A stretch of DNA of 64,000 nt from Afipia sp. Its GTDB lineage: Bacteria > Pseudomonadota > Alphaproteobacteria > Rhizobiales > Xanthobacteraceae. The notes beneath the pieces were generated by a model. The model saw only the letters and a list, made by a program, of their open reading frames with translations. It did not search any database and was not told where the DNA came from. Each line of letters opens with the position of its first letter. Positions within the stretch are counted from its first letter, which is position 1. This document shows, piece by piece, positions 52,672 to 62,187 of the stretch. Made by a program: the position numbers and the translations under genes. The stretch spans positions 62,001-126,000 of the forward strand of contig JAFKER010000015.1 of NCBI GenBank assembly GCA_017308595.1. Direction: 5' to 3'.

Positions 52672-53853
52672 CTAAGTGACCGATGTCGAGCCCGGTTCTG
52701 CACTCGATTTGGACACCGCGGGTTGCTTATCCAAATCCTTGGACCATGATCGATAATAGGCGACGGCTGTCATGAGCGCGATTCCAGACACACTCACGAT
52801 GATCTGCGCGAAAAGTGAGTCGGAGACCAGTTCAAGAAGGAAATGACCGACAAAGGACAGAAACACTCCGACACAAAATACTTCGAGTGAACGCTGACCG
52901 CAAACTATCAGCGGCCGAAACCAGCGCGACTCCAAGCCGGCCCAGCCGAGAGGAAGAAATCGAACGACCAGCACTGCTAAAGCAATAAAATGCAAAACCC
53001 GGTACGGCGCGAGATTGGTCTTGTCGTTAGGATTAAATGCGCCAAACAACCCCTCGGGGATTAGTTTTCCAAGCGCCGCGACATAACCCGCAACCGTCAT
53101 AAACAGCGCAAACCCCAGATAAACGAAACAGATTGATACGATCGCGGGCGACCGAATGAACCTATGTAGCCGCGCCGCTCCACCGAGCGAACTCCAGGCT
53201 CCAAGCACAAAAAGGAGTTGCCAAGTAAACGGGTTGAAATACCAAACACCCGATGGGTAGGCGGGAAGATTCCACCCGAATTGGCGTGCAGCAAAATAGA
53301 GAGCGAGCGAACTCGCGAATGCAAGGTCGGGCCGCCAAAGCATTAGCCACAATATCAGCGGAAACGCTGCCATCAGAACGATATAGAGCGGAAGAACGTC
53401 GAGATTCAGAGGCTTGAATTTGAGCAGCAGGCCTTGCTTCAAGGTCAGCATTGGACGGTCGATCAACCCTGCAACGTTGAATTCATCCACAAGATGAGAA
53501 TGGTTGTAGGCTTCCGCAACCCAGCCGATTGCCGCGACATAGAAAACGAACAACAACACGTGCGCGATATATAGTTGCCAAACGCGTTTTAATAGTCGAG
53601 CGGTTCCTGCAACGAAGCCTTGGACGAGCATGCTCTTGGCGTAGACAAACGCGGCCGTATAGCCGGAAATGAAGACGAAGATATCCGCGGCATCGCTGAA
53701 TCCATAGTTTCTGGTCGTGAGCCACGCGACCGCGTTGTTCGGGACGTGATCGAGAAAGATTGCCCAGTTCGCAAGGCCTCGGAAAAGATCGAGTCGGAGG
53801 TCTCGTCCTTTGGCAGGAAGGATAGCACGGATTGTCATGAAAACTCTGAGCAT
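52672..53853 (-). CDS. OpgC-like membrane protein
   Basis: The 393-residue protein has ten or so membrane segments and the OpgC start (RDLRLDLFRGLANWAIFLDHVP). The family includes succinyl- and acyl-transferases that modify periplasmic glucans. The first 8 residues from 53853 may not be real; MTIRAILPAKG at 53838 is an alternative start. It has no clear link to the metal genes. Confidence 0.85.
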   Translation of the reverse strand: MLRVFMTIRAILPAKGRDLRLDLFRGLANWAIFLDHVPNNAVAWLTTRNYGFSDAADIFVFISGYTAAFVYAKSMLVQGFVAGTARLLKRVWQLYIAHVLLFVFYVAAIGWVAEAYNHSHLVDEFNVAGLIDRPMLTLKQGLLLKFKPLNLDVLPLYIVLMAAFPLILWLMLWRPDLAFASSLALYFAARQFGWNLPAYPSGVWYFNPFTWQLLFVLGAWSSLGGAARLHRFIRSPAIVSICFVYLGFALFMTVAGYVAALGKLIPEGLFGAFNPNDKTNLAPYRVLHFIALAVLVVRFLPLGWAGLESRWFRPLIVCGQRSLEVFCVGVFLSFVGHFLLELVSDSLFAQIIVSVSGIALMTAVAYYRSWSKDLDKQPAVSKSSAEPGSTSVT

Positions 53854-53970
53854 GGTTTCAGGATAAGGGAACGCTTACGGTTTTGTGGCAATCGAAATTC
53901 CAAGCGGACCCTCGTCCTAAAGGGGAGACCCACGGACCAACCATCGATCGAATGATTAGTCCGTGGGTGA

Positions 53971-54303
53971 CTAGGCAGCCATCGCGCGGCAGCTCTCTGC
54001 GCATTGTGTGCAGGCCCGGACGCAATCGTCCATGCCACCCAATCGCTCGCAATCTTTGGCACACTCGGTGCAAATCTCCGCGCATTCGCGGCAGACATGC
54101 TTGTGATGGGGCGAGTTCAACAGCATGAGGTGTGCGGAGGTCCGGCAAATTTCGGCGCAGGCCATCATAAGCCTGAAGTGCTGGGGCTCGACATGTTTTC
54201 CGCCGGTCTCGAGGCAATGCGTCATGGCTGAACCGAGACACACTTGGTAGCAGCGCAAGCATTCATCGATGCAGTTTTGCATGTCTTTGCTCAAATGCTT
54301 CAT
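53971..54303 (-). CDS. Cys-rich four-helix-bundle copper storage protein (Csp-like)
   Basis: The 110-residue protein carries regular Cys residues along its helices (CIDECLRCYQVC, CAEICRTS, CRECAEICTECAKDC, CVRACTQCAESC). This is the pattern of cytosolic Csp3 proteins, which fill a helix bundle with Cu(I). There is no signal peptide, so storage would be cytosolic. It is followed upstream by the membrane-multicopper oxidase fusion. Confidence 0.9.
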   Translation of the reverse strand: MKHLSKDMQNCIDECLRCYQVCLGSAMTHCLETGGKHVEPQHFRLMMACAEICRTSAHLMLLNSPHHKHVCRECAEICTECAKDCERLGGMDDCVRACTQCAESCRAMAA

Positions 54304-54333
54304 TTGGCTCTCCTTGAATTTGATACTTGCCCC

Positions 54334-56262
54334 TCATTGCACATTGAGAACTAACGTCAGTCCGCCAGCTCCTTTCTGTTCGACGTTGTTGTTGGTGGTG
54401 TGATGCGGGATATGGCAGTGGACAAGCCATTTCCCCGGTCTGCGCGCGGTCCAGACGACGTCATAGCGTTGTCCTGGTCCGACATTCACCGTATCGGCAA
54501 GAAACCGCTGGTTTTCTGCCAGCGTCTCTCCATCGCGGGCCACCACTTGGAAAGGCCCGCCATGAACATGCATGGGGTGAACGAAGTTATTGTTTGTGCC
54601 AATGAAGCGAATCTTGATGGTTTGCCCAACCTTCATGGAGACGGTGTCCGTCTCCGGATACGACTTCCCATTGATTGTGAAATAGTTGGGAAGGCCGCCC
54701 TCCATCAGCATCGCGGGGTACGTCAACCACTCGCGCTTCAACCATTCCTGGAGTTGGATGGTGTATTCGAGATCGGCTTTTACATCGGCGGCACTGTCCT
54801 TCGGCGCAATCAGCAGCGCGCCGTAAAGGCCTAGACCTTGCTGACGATCTGGGTGGTCGTGGCTGTGATAAAAGTAGGTTCCGCTTTGGCCTACGGTAAA
54901 CTCATAGGCGTATTGACCTCCCGGCGGCACAGGATCCTGGGTAATCTTGGCAGGTCCATCCATTTCGTTCGGAACGATCAGACCGTGCCAGTGCACTGTC
55001 GTGGATTCGGGAAGGCTGTTGCGGAAATTGATCCGGACGTGATCGCCTTCGGTCAATTGAAGGCGCGGGCCCGGCACCTGGCGATTGTAGGCATAGGCCT
55101 CGACGGAGACATCGGGAAGAATATTCCAGCGTATGATCGAAGCCTCGAGATCGAAGATCTTCACTCCGTTCTCGATACGCGGTTTGAGAATATTGTCGCC
55201 TCGGGCATCAGCAGGCGCCTTATAGACCACTTGCCGGGGATTGACCGCCGCCATGTCTTTCATTGCTTCGCCGGGCGTGTCGAACGTCATGATCATGCCT
55301 GGCGGCATAATGGCGCCGCCAACGTCGCGTACGCTCAGACCTAGATTGACCTTAAAACCTGGGAGCACCATTCCGGAAATCAGGAGGAATGTCGTCACGC
55401 CCGCGAGCGCAGCCAACTGTGGCGTCGTCGCGTCGCTCGCCATTTGATGGGTGCCGTGAGACTTATGATCGTTAATAGCCGTTTGTTTCTGCGGACGGTC
55501 TTCATGTCCCTTCATGTGGCTCATGCCAGCAGCCGACATTTCATCCATCTCGGACTTCATTCCCGACATTGAGCCCTTCTCGGCAGCTCCCTTATCCGAG
55601 CGCTCGGTCATCAGGCCGTGCTTGATCTTCTTCCTCACCATCCAGACGTTGAAGGGATACGCGGTTACAAATCCGACCATCACGCCCAACGACATAACGC
55701 CCCAGAAGATCAGTTCGAGAGGGTCCATGGCGCGCATGTCGCGTCCCATCATGAGCAGGCTCATCATCGGTGCCATGCCGGCCATCATGGCATTCATGCT
55801 GATGAACTCGGGCATGAAACTCTTGCGGACATTCTCCCAGTAGGTGCCGCCCATCATCTTTTTCATGAACAGCGACTGGAAAATGAACAATCCGAATGAA
55901 AAGCCGGCGACGTATTCCACGATCAGGTCGATCCACATCGGAAGCCCGAGCAGGGCAGTCACGGTCGCGGCGAGAATGATGCCCGTCGCGTCGCCAGCAA
56001 CACAATGAATGGTGCTGCCAATTCCCTGTTTCCACAGCGGAGACGTGAACTGTTCATGCTCGCCGGGCCTCGGCTCCTTATCAGCAAGTACATACAGGAG
56101 GAGGCCGAACGGACCCATGTAGAGGGTCACCAGGATGAACCCCCACTTCATCACGGTCGGCTCGGGATTCCCATTGAACTGATCGAAAGCGACGTAGGCC
56201 GTGGAAGCGGCCGCGATGACGAACCAGGCGATCAGGAAATAGTCGTATGGGAGAGCAATCAT
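54334..56262 (-). CDS. DUF4396 membrane domain fused to multicopper oxidase
   Basis: The ATG at 56262 has GAGGACATC upstream and is preferred over 56322. The first 215 residues form a membrane domain of the DUF4396 type (PYDYFLIAWFVIAA, VTLYMGPFGLLLYVLADKEP). A Met/His-rich linker follows (MSGMKSEMDEMSAAGMSHMK), then another helix and a multicopper oxidase with HWHG, HSHDHPD, HPMHVHG and HCHIPHH copper motifs. The oxidase would face the periplasm and oxidise Cu(I). Such a fusion joins what are usually two genes. Confidence 0.88.
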   Translation of the reverse strand: MIALPYDYFLIAWFVIAAASTAYVAFDQFNGNPEPTVMKWGFILVTLYMGPFGLLLYVLADKEPRPGEHEQFTSPLWKQGIGSTIHCVAGDATGIILAATVTALLGLPMWIDLIVEYVAGFSFGLFIFQSLFMKKMMGGTYWENVRKSFMPEFISMNAMMAGMAPMMSLLMMGRDMRAMDPLELIFWGVMSLGVMVGFVTAYPFNVWMVRKKIKHGLMTERSDKGAAEKGSMSGMKSEMDEMSAAGMSHMKGHEDRPQKQTAINDHKSHGTHQMASDATTPQLAALAGVTTFLLISGMVLPGFKVNLGLSVRDVGGAIMPPGMIMTFDTPGEAMKDMAAVNPRQVVYKAPADARGDNILKPRIENGVKIFDLEASIIRWNILPDVSVEAYAYNRQVPGPRLQLTEGDHVRINFRNSLPESTTVHWHGLIVPNEMDGPAKITQDPVPPGGQYAYEFTVGQSGTYFYHSHDHPDRQQGLGLYGALLIAPKDSAADVKADLEYTIQLQEWLKREWLTYPAMLMEGGLPNYFTINGKSYPETDTVSMKVGQTIKIRFIGTNNNFVHPMHVHGGPFQVVARDGETLAENQRFLADTVNVGPGQRYDVVWTARRPGKWLVHCHIPHHTTNNNVEQKGAGGLTLVLNVQ

Positions 56263-56269
56263 GATGTCC

Positions 56270-56956
56270 TCAAGCTGAAGTCGATGCTCGTTCATCCGCC
56301 GAGTCTTGAGATACGGTCGCAAGGCGCCGCCTCACCGATTCGTCCCTTTCAAATCCGACCGGCCGCGTCATGAGAAGACTTCCGCCCGTGTGCGGCAGGT
56401 CGGGATGCCAGGGGATTTCCGCGTGACCGAGCTCCTTAAAACCAGCAGCGAGATAGAACGCGATTGCTTCCGTGTTGTCGGCCCAAACGTGCAAAGTCAC
56501 AGACGGAAAAGACTGCTGTTTAGCCTCGTTTACCACTGCAGCCAGCAGCGCGGCACCGACGCCCAGTCTGCGGTGGCTGCGCAAGACAGCGATGTTGTTC
56601 AGCAGGAAGCTGGTGGGATCGTTGAGCTCCGTGCGTGGCCGCAGCAACTCCTCACGCTCAGTCAGTACGGCCCCGGCAATCTCTCTTTCGATGAGCCGGG
56701 CTGGAAACGCGTTCGCCATGCCGACGATCCGGCTGCCTGATGCGGCAACCAGACAATTTTGATACGAGTATATTCCGGTCGGCTCAGCAGCCATCTGGCG
56801 ATACGTTGGCGTTGCCTCCGCTGTGGAGTCGATGCCGCGCAAAATGAATGCGAGCGTATCGCCACCCGCCATGTTGGCCAACTTCGCGATCAGGCGAGTG
56901 TCACGACTGGCCGCTCGTCTGATCGGAAACCGTCTTTGCGCCAAGGCTTTTTCCAT
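56270..56956 (-). CDS. GNAT family N-acetyltransferase
   Basis: The 228-residue protein has the GNAT acetyl-CoA motif (LRSHRRLGVGAALLAAVVNEA) and the following strand-helix (LHVWADNTEAIAFYLAAGF). The substrate is unknown. Its stop is 7 bases before the fusion gene start, so it is the first gene of a short operon with the membrane-oxidase fusion and the Csp-like protein. A metal role is not evident. Confidence 0.88.
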   Translation of the reverse strand: MEKALAQRRFPIRRAASRDTRLIAKLANMAGGDTLAFILRGIDSTAEATPTYRQMAAEPTGIYSYQNCLVAASGSRIVGMANAFPARLIEREIAGAVLTEREELLRPRTELNDPTSFLLNNIAVLRSHRRLGVGAALLAAVVNEAKQQSFPSVTLHVWADNTEAIAFYLAAGFKELGHAEIPWHPDLPHTGGSLLMTRPVGFERDESVRRRLATVSQDSADERASTSA

Positions 56957-57151
56957 AACTGTTTTCAGGTCCCACCGCTCCGGCCCGCACTTGTCATCGG
57001 TGACTCCGCTCTGCTGAGAGCAGCCGAACCAGCGATTGGATTCGATGGTCGGACCGCCGCCGCGATGTCGACTCAGCTTGAGAGTCGCCTCCTTGCAGAG
57101 TCACCCAATACGGCGCGACGGCCTATGAAGAACCGCCGCGCCGAAGAGTCG

Positions 57152-57454
57152 TCACTTTCCCTTTTGCATCTTCGTGATCGTGATTCCGGCGGTGGCGCGT
57201 TCTGCTTCAAACTGCACCTTGTCGCCAACCTTCACTTGCTTCAGCATCGCCGGATCTTGGACGCGAAAGACCATCGTCATCCCGTCTTCATCCATGTCGA
57301 GACTCTTGATCGGACCGTGCTTTAGAGTGATCTTTCCTGCGGATTCGTCGATTTTCTTCACTTCTCCATTGACCATCGCCGCTTGTGCAACGGCGGATGC
57401 TGCGAAGGCGAACGAGAGAGCGAGGGCTGCAGCTGCGATTTTATTGATCTTCAT
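57152..57454 (-). CDS. CusF-like periplasmic copper-binding protein
   Basis: The 100-residue protein has a signal peptide (to about residue 25) and a CusF beta-barrel with His46 and MTM (Met59 and Met61). In CusF a Trp caps the Cu(I) site; here the equivalent position reads LDMDEDGMTM, so Met or Asp replaces it. It would carry Cu(I) to the efflux pump. It is the last gene of the operon from csoR. Confidence 0.85.
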   Translation of the reverse strand: MKINKIAAAALALSFAFAASAVAQAAMVNGEVKKIDESAGKITLKHGPIKSLDMDEDGMTMVFRVQDPAMLKQVKVGDKVQFEAERATAGITITKMQKGK

Positions 57455-57490
57455 GGTTCTTCCTTTCGTTTCTTTAATTAGTGTTGCGAG

Positions 57491-57973
57491 TTACTTGACG
57501 ATGATCGTGCCGACCATGCCCGCTTCCCGATGCCCAGGAATCAGACATGAGTATTCGAACTGACCGGCCTTGGTGAACTTCCAAACGATCTCATCGGCCT
57601 TTTTTGGAGCAAGCCGTTTGCCATTCGGATCATCGTGCTCCATGTCAGGGTTCTTCTTCATCGCCTCGCCATGCTTCAGATTCTCTGCCGTCGTGGCGAG
57701 AATGAATTCGTGGTCAAGCTCGCCGTTGTTGCGCAGCACGAACTTCACCTGCTCACCCTTCTTCACCTCGACTTTTACTGGCATGAACACCATCTTGCCG
57801 TCCACCTCACCCATCGTTACTTGAACGATCCGGGCGGGCTTCTTCGGGTCACCGGGCTCGCCCGCTGAGAATTCGCCGCCGTGACTGTGACCTGCAGGTC
57901 CCGACCCCGCCCAGGCCGACGCTGACAGGAACACCGTCGCAAGCAGCGCGATGCCAGTTTGATACTTCTTCAT
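57491..57973 (-). CDS. Cupredoxin family protein
   Basis: The 160-residue secreted protein has a signal peptide, a His-containing stretch (GHSHGG), and a type 1 copper site made of His88 (LDHEF), Cys143, His148 and Met153 (CLIPGHREAGM). Such proteins (CopI-like) give copper tolerance in several proteobacteria. It lies between the oxidase and cusF genes. Confidence 0.9.
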   Translation of the reverse strand: MKKYQTGIALLATVFLSASAWAGSGPAGHSHGGEFSAGEPGDPKKPARIVQVTMGEVDGKMVFMPVKVEVKKGEQVKFVLRNNGELDHEFILATTAENLKHGEAMKKNPDMEHDDPNGKRLAPKKADEIVWKFTKAGQFEYSCLIPGHREAGMVGTIIVK

Positions 57974-58019
57974 GTTTAGGCTCCTTAGTTGATCGTGTGC
58001 TTCGGTCTAACGTTGCCGC

Positions 58020-59393
58020 CTACATCCCCTTCATGCCTTTCATTCCCTTCATCGCTTTCATCTCAGTCTGTTTGGCCGACTCTTTCGGCTTGTTCTGCCG
58101 CGGCGCTTCAGCCGGCGGCGCATCGACCTTGTAGGCGACAGTGCCCTTCGGATAATCATAAGGACCGGGATCCTTGTAATCGTCGCGGGCCAACCCCTCG
58201 CGAATCTTCATGACCGTGAACATCCCGCCCATTTCGATGGGGCCGAATTGCCCGGTCCCTGTCATCATCGGTAGCGTGTTGTCGGGCGCAGGCATTTCCA
58301 TTTCGCCCATTGCCATTCCGGTCGACCCCATCACCATTGCGTCTGGTGCGAGTCTGCCGACCGCCTTGGCGAGGTCTTTCTTCGACACGCCGATCATATT
58401 GCGCATGTCGTGTCCCATCGCGTTCATGGTGTGATGTGACTTGTGGCAATGGAACGCCCAGTCGCCGGGATTGTCGGCAAGGACATCGAACGCGCGGATG
58501 GCTCCTACGGGGACGTCAGTCGTGGTTTCCGGCCACTGAGCGCTTTCCGGAACCCAGCCGCCATCGGTGCAGCTCACGACGAACTTATGTCCGTGAAGAT
58601 GGATGGGATGATTGGTCATGGTGAGATTGCCGATGCGAACCCGGACCTTATCGTTCAGGCGCACCGGCAGCGGATCGATCCCGGGAAACACCCGGCTGTT
58701 CCAGGTCCACATGTTGAAGTCTGTCATCTCGTTGACCTTAGGCAGGTAAGTGCCGGGGTCGATCAGGTAGGTGCTCATGATAAAAACGAAATCGCGGTCG
58801 ACCGGGCGGAATGACGGATCACGTGGATGCACCACGATCATGCCCATCATGCCCATCGCCATCTGCACCATTTCGTCGGAGTGCGGGTGGTACATGAACG
58901 TGCCGCTGTGTTTCATCTCGAACTCGTAGACGAAGGTCTCGCCAGGTTTGATGTGGGGCTGGTTGAGCCCGCCGACCCCGTCCATGCCGCTCGGCAAGAG
59001 CACGCCATGCCAATGCACGGTGGTGTGTTCCGGCAATTTGTTGGTGACGAAGATGCGGAGCTTGTCGCCTTCTACTGCCTCAATGGTGGGACCCGGAGAT
59101 TGGCCGTTGTAACCCCAGAGATGAGCCTTCATGCCTTCGGCAAATTCGCGCACCACGGGTTCGGCGACCAGATGAAACTCCTTCCAATCGCCGTTCATGC
59201 GCCATGGCAACGACCAGCCATTCAGCGTCACCACCGGCCGATAGTCGGGTCCAGATGTTGGATGCAGCGGTGGCTGCATCGTCACCTTATCCATGATCGG
59301 TGCTTCCGGAATGCTGGCCGCCTGCACACGGCCGCTCACAGCACTGGCGCTAACCAGCGCTGCCGTTCCGAGAAATCCTCTTCGCGATAGCAT
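58020..59393 (-). CDS. Tat-exported multicopper oxidase (CopA-like)
   Basis: The ATG at 59393 has GGAG six bases upstream and is preferred over 59399 and 59522. The Tat signal is MLSRRGFLGTAALV. Copper ligand motifs are HWHG, HPHSD, HPIHLHGH and HCHKSHH. The C-terminal tail repeats MKGM (MKAMKGMKGMKGM). The enzyme would oxidise Cu(I) in the periplasm. It is about 457 residues, shorter than plasmid CopA, since Met-rich central repeats are missing. Confidence 0.9.
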   Translation of the reverse strand: MLSRRGFLGTAALVSASAVSGRVQAASIPEAPIMDKVTMQPPLHPTSGPDYRPVVTLNGWSLPWRMNGDWKEFHLVAEPVVREFAEGMKAHLWGYNGQSPGPTIEAVEGDKLRIFVTNKLPEHTTVHWHGVLLPSGMDGVGGLNQPHIKPGETFVYEFEMKHSGTFMYHPHSDEMVQMAMGMMGMIVVHPRDPSFRPVDRDFVFIMSTYLIDPGTYLPKVNEMTDFNMWTWNSRVFPGIDPLPVRLNDKVRVRIGNLTMTNHPIHLHGHKFVVSCTDGGWVPESAQWPETTTDVPVGAIRAFDVLADNPGDWAFHCHKSHHTMNAMGHDMRNMIGVSKKDLAKAVGRLAPDAMVMGSTGMAMGEMEMPAPDNTLPMMTGTGQFGPIEMGGMFTVMKIREGLARDDYKDPGPYDYPKGTVAYKVDAPPAEAPRQNKPKESAKQTEMKAMKGMKGMKGM

Positions 59394-59404
59394 ACTCATC
59401 TCCT

Positions 59405-60880
59405 TCAATGGCCGCCGCCACTCCCGCCTGCTTGGGCGGCCGTGGTCGGACGTGATTCTTTTTGAGTGTCTCCAGAGCCACCGCCGTTGATAGCGGTCGT
59501 CAAATCGGATTGCGCCAGCCAAAAATTACGCTTGGCATCGATGGCGGCACGCAATGCCGCGATCCTTTGTCGTGTTTCGACCAAAAGCGCGAACACGTCG
59601 AGCTGCATGCTGGAAAACCGCAATTGCATTTCTTCGGTGATGATCTTGCGTAGCGGCAGCACTTCCCGCTGATACTGCCCGGCAATGTCGTAGGTTGAGC
59701 GATACACGCGGTATGCATCTCTCGCTTCCGAACGGACATTGACTGCCTTTTCGGTCAGGCGATTGAACGCCTGATTGTAAGTCGCAGCCGCTTGCCGGAC
59801 GCGTACTTCGCCGCCATCGAAGATTGGAATCTGAAACTGGACGTCGAAGCCGCGTTCGCGAAATCGGGAGCCATCGGGATCCCTCGTGGTCTTCGCTATT
59901 CCCGCAACATCGAGCAGCGTGACGAAACGGCTTGCTTCCGTCAGGTTGAGCGCTTTGGCCAGCGCGTTGAGTTCGATCCGAGCTATCTGCAGGTCGATCC
60001 GGTGCGTCACTGCATCGACCTCGATCAGAGGCAGCGCAGACGGGCGCCGAGGCAGGGTCGGCAGTGTGTTCGGAATCCGGAACGTGAGGTCTCCGTCCCA
60101 AAGACCCAGCAGCCGGGCGAGCCGTTCGCGCGAACTTGTCGCCTCTTGTCGCGTGGAAGCAAGATCCGCAGTGGTTTCGGCGTAGAACACCTGCTCGCGG
60201 GCCTGATCGAGCTTGTTGAGTGAACCGGTTTCTCCGAGCTTCTGGGCAAGTTTGGCGGTGGCTTCCGCTGTCGACTTAGCGTCGTTGAGCAGTCCAACGA
60301 TCTCGTTGGCAGCGACCGTGCGGTAATATGCCCCCCGGACATCAGCCGCGAGCCTCAGCGTTTCAAGCACAGCCCGCAGTTGTGCCTGCTGGAAGCGTTG
60401 ACGCGCGATCTCCGAGCGGAACGGAAGCGTCGCCAACGCCAGGATATCGCCAACGACCTGACGTTCAATCTCGATAGCACCGTTGCCTGCAATTCGCGAA
60501 ACCGAGAAGGTTGGATTGGGTGGAAGGCTCTCCTGAACAAAATCTGCTTCCGCCAGTGCCAATTCATTGTAGGCAGCTTGAAGACCCCTGTTGTTTAGCA
60601 GGGCAACCTGAACAGCGGTGTCCACGGTCAATGGGCGGCGAAGCAACCGTTGCACCGCGCTGCGAGCCCACTCCGCATCTTCGCCGCTACGAATAGACAC
60701 CACGTCTTTTTTGATCGTCTCGCCCGCGACACCGGCGACGACTGCCATCCCACCATCTGGTGAAAAACTTGCGCATCCCGATAGCGCAAACATGGAAATA
60801 AGAGCGGCTACACGCGCCGCCTTCGATCGGAACGGATTCGCAACGACAACCAACGGAACGATCTGGAAGGTTCGGTTCAT
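59405..60880 (-). CDS. TolC-family outer-membrane lipoprotein (CusC-like)
   Basis: The 491-residue protein has a lipobox (LSGCASF, lipidated Cys36). Two long TolC-type repeats follow (LNNRGLQAAYNELALAEADF, then VRQAAATYNQAFNRLTEKAV). It would form the outer-membrane channel, perhaps for CusBA encoded elsewhere in this island. The end of the gene overlaps no other; the oxidase starts 11 bases downstream. Confidence 0.87.
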   Translation of the reverse strand: MNRTFQIVPLVVVANPFRSKAARVAALISMFALSGCASFSPDGGMAVVAGVAGETIKKDVVSIRSGEDAEWARSAVQRLLRRPLTVDTAVQVALLNNRGLQAAYNELALAEADFVQESLPPNPTFSVSRIAGNGAIEIERQVVGDILALATLPFRSEIARQRFQQAQLRAVLETLRLAADVRGAYYRTVAANEIVGLLNDAKSTAEATAKLAQKLGETGSLNKLDQAREQVFYAETTADLASTRQEATSSRERLARLLGLWDGDLTFRIPNTLPTLPRRPSALPLIEVDAVTHRIDLQIARIELNALAKALNLTEASRFVTLLDVAGIAKTTRDPDGSRFRERGFDVQFQIPIFDGGEVRVRQAAATYNQAFNRLTEKAVNVRSEARDAYRVYRSTYDIAGQYQREVLPLRKIITEEMQLRFSSMQLDVFALLVETRQRIAALRAAIDAKRNFWLAQSDLTTAINGGGSGDTQKESRPTTAAQAGGSGGGH

Positions 60881-60889
60881 CGTGCGCTC

Positions 60890-61186
60890 CTATTGCCCAG
60901 ATTTCGGTTTCGGAGCGACGCTGTCGTTCTGCTCACGCCAGGAGGACGGCGCCGTCGGGCGCAAGCTCGTATACGGAGCAACCGTCGAGCGGTAGTCAAC
61001 GCGAGCGACTTTCACACTCGGATCAGCTGGATCCTGCCCGTTCAAAGCGATAGGGACCGCGCACCCCGACACCAGACCGCCGATAGCCAACAAAGCCAAG
61101 GCGACGGCACCGCCATTTCTCTTGTGATAGATTTTGCACACCACCGAGTGAACGGCGGCGATGTTCGCCCCAAACTGCGCAAGCAT
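60890..61186 (-). CDS. Small lipoprotein of the copper operon
   Basis: The 98-residue frame contains a lipobox (LVSGCA, Cys42) after a hydrophobic stretch (GGAVALALLAIGG). A GTG near residue 15 is also a possible start. The mature part is short and polar (VDYRSTVAPYTSLRPTAPSS). No family is recognised. It lies 9 bases upstream of the TolC-like gene. Confidence 0.7.
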   Translation of the reverse strand: MLAQFGANIAAVHSVVCKIYHKRNGGAVALALLAIGGLVSGCAVPIALNGQDPADPSVKVARVDYRSTVAPYTSLRPTAPSSWREQNDSVAPKPKSGQ

Positions 61187-61262
61187 GATGTTTTCCTGAA
61201 CTGCTGATGATCCATAGGTACGCGAGCCCTCAGCGGGCGCGATACCGCGTCATTCTGCCAGG

Positions 61263-61751
61263 TCAGGCGATGGGGGGACGGTAATGCCGAGGGGGCGCGT
61301 TATCGGCAAGATGCCGATAGATCTCGGACGCAGAATGCGATTTTGGTGGAGAGGGTTCACTGATTTCCAAGACAGTCGCAGGCAATGCACTAATGCACAC
61401 CATGCCGCAACATTTCGTCCCGGAAGACTTATGGTGATCGGTCGCGGGGGCTGGCGTTTCGTCAGCAATTAGTGCCGAACCGTCAGATTTGTCCGATGCG
61501 CTAAAATGGCTACGCTCGCCGGGATGCTGGTGAGCGTGGCCATCGCTATGGAAATGCTGCGAAGTACTGTCGCTAAATTGATGAACATGAATGATGCCAA
61601 GTTCATGGTTCGCATCTGTGAGGCACGGCGCCGGACGAGACCCGTCGCTCAATGCAAACGAGAGGCCCGGCGCCAATACGCAAAGCAAATAGACCAGGGC
61701 GATCAACCACCCTGCCCTCAATCGCTTCACACTGGTTAAACGCACAAGCAT
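61263..61751 (-). CDS. His-rich secreted or membrane-anchored protein
   Basis: The ATG at 61751 is preferred over 61850. The 162-residue product has a hydrophobic N-terminal segment (GWLIALVYLLCVLAPGLSFA), a His-rich part (IIHVHQFSDSTSQHFHSDGH, then HQHPGERSH) and a Cys pair with Met (GTKCCGMVC). His and Cys clusters suggest periplasmic metal binding. It lies between csoR and the lipoprotein gene. Confidence 0.65.
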   Translation of the reverse strand: MLVRLTSVKRLRAGWLIALVYLLCVLAPGLSFALSDGSRPAPCLTDANHELGIIHVHQFSDSTSQHFHSDGHAHQHPGERSHFSASDKSDGSALIADETPAPATDHHKSSGTKCCGMVCISALPATVLEISEPSPPKSHSASEIYRHLADNAPPRHYRPPIA

Positions 61752-61859
61752 CTGGTCTTCAATCTCGTGACTTTTACACGATGGTACACAAGAGCTTACG
61801 AGGAAACCGCTGCGCCGCCAAGCACGAATATGCGCCCGAACAAGTTCCATTAGCTGCCC

Positions 61860-62135
61860 TCATCGGTCCACTCGACCGACAACCGCCATGAGTTCGGCAA
61901 TCTTTATGCGCTGATCGGCCTTATCGCCGCTCGCAATCGCGCGCTCAACGCAATGAGATACATGATCTTTCAACACTTCTTCTTCGACGCGTCGCAGCGC
62001 GGCACGAACTGCAGAGATCTGCGTTACGATATCGATGCAATAGCGATCTTCATCCACCATCTTGGCAAGACCGCGGACTTGGCCTTCGATTCGGTTAAGT
62101 CGCTTTTGGCAGGAACTCTTGATGTCTTTTCGCAT
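61860..62135 (-). CDS. csoR: CsoR-family copper-sensing repressor
   Basis: The 91-residue protein is a CsoR/RcnR-type helical repressor. Cys33, His58 and Cys62 match the Cu(I) ligands of CsoR in spacing (C-x24-H-x3-C). It diverges from the copper ATPase across a perfect dyad and heads the minus-strand copper operon. On Cu(I) binding it would leave the DNA and let both units be expressed. Confidence 0.9.
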   Translation of the reverse strand: MRKDIKSSCQKRLNRIEGQVRGLAKMVDEDRYCIDIVTQISAVRAALRRVEEEVLKDHVSHCVERAIASGDKADQRIKIAELMAVVGRVDR

Positions 62136-62145
62136 GCCAATATAT

Positions 62146-62164
62146 ACCCATACTAGGTATGGGT
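62146..62164. promoter_or_regulatory. CsoR-type operator between csoR and copA
   Basis: ACCCATACTAGGTATGGGT is a perfect dyad with 8-base arms and a TAG centre. It sits between the divergent starts, 10 bases from csoR and 23 bases from copA. The form resembles known CsoR operators (TACCC-type inverted repeats). Confidence 0.7.
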
Positions 62165-62187
62165 TGCAACCGCCAACGGAGATTTAG

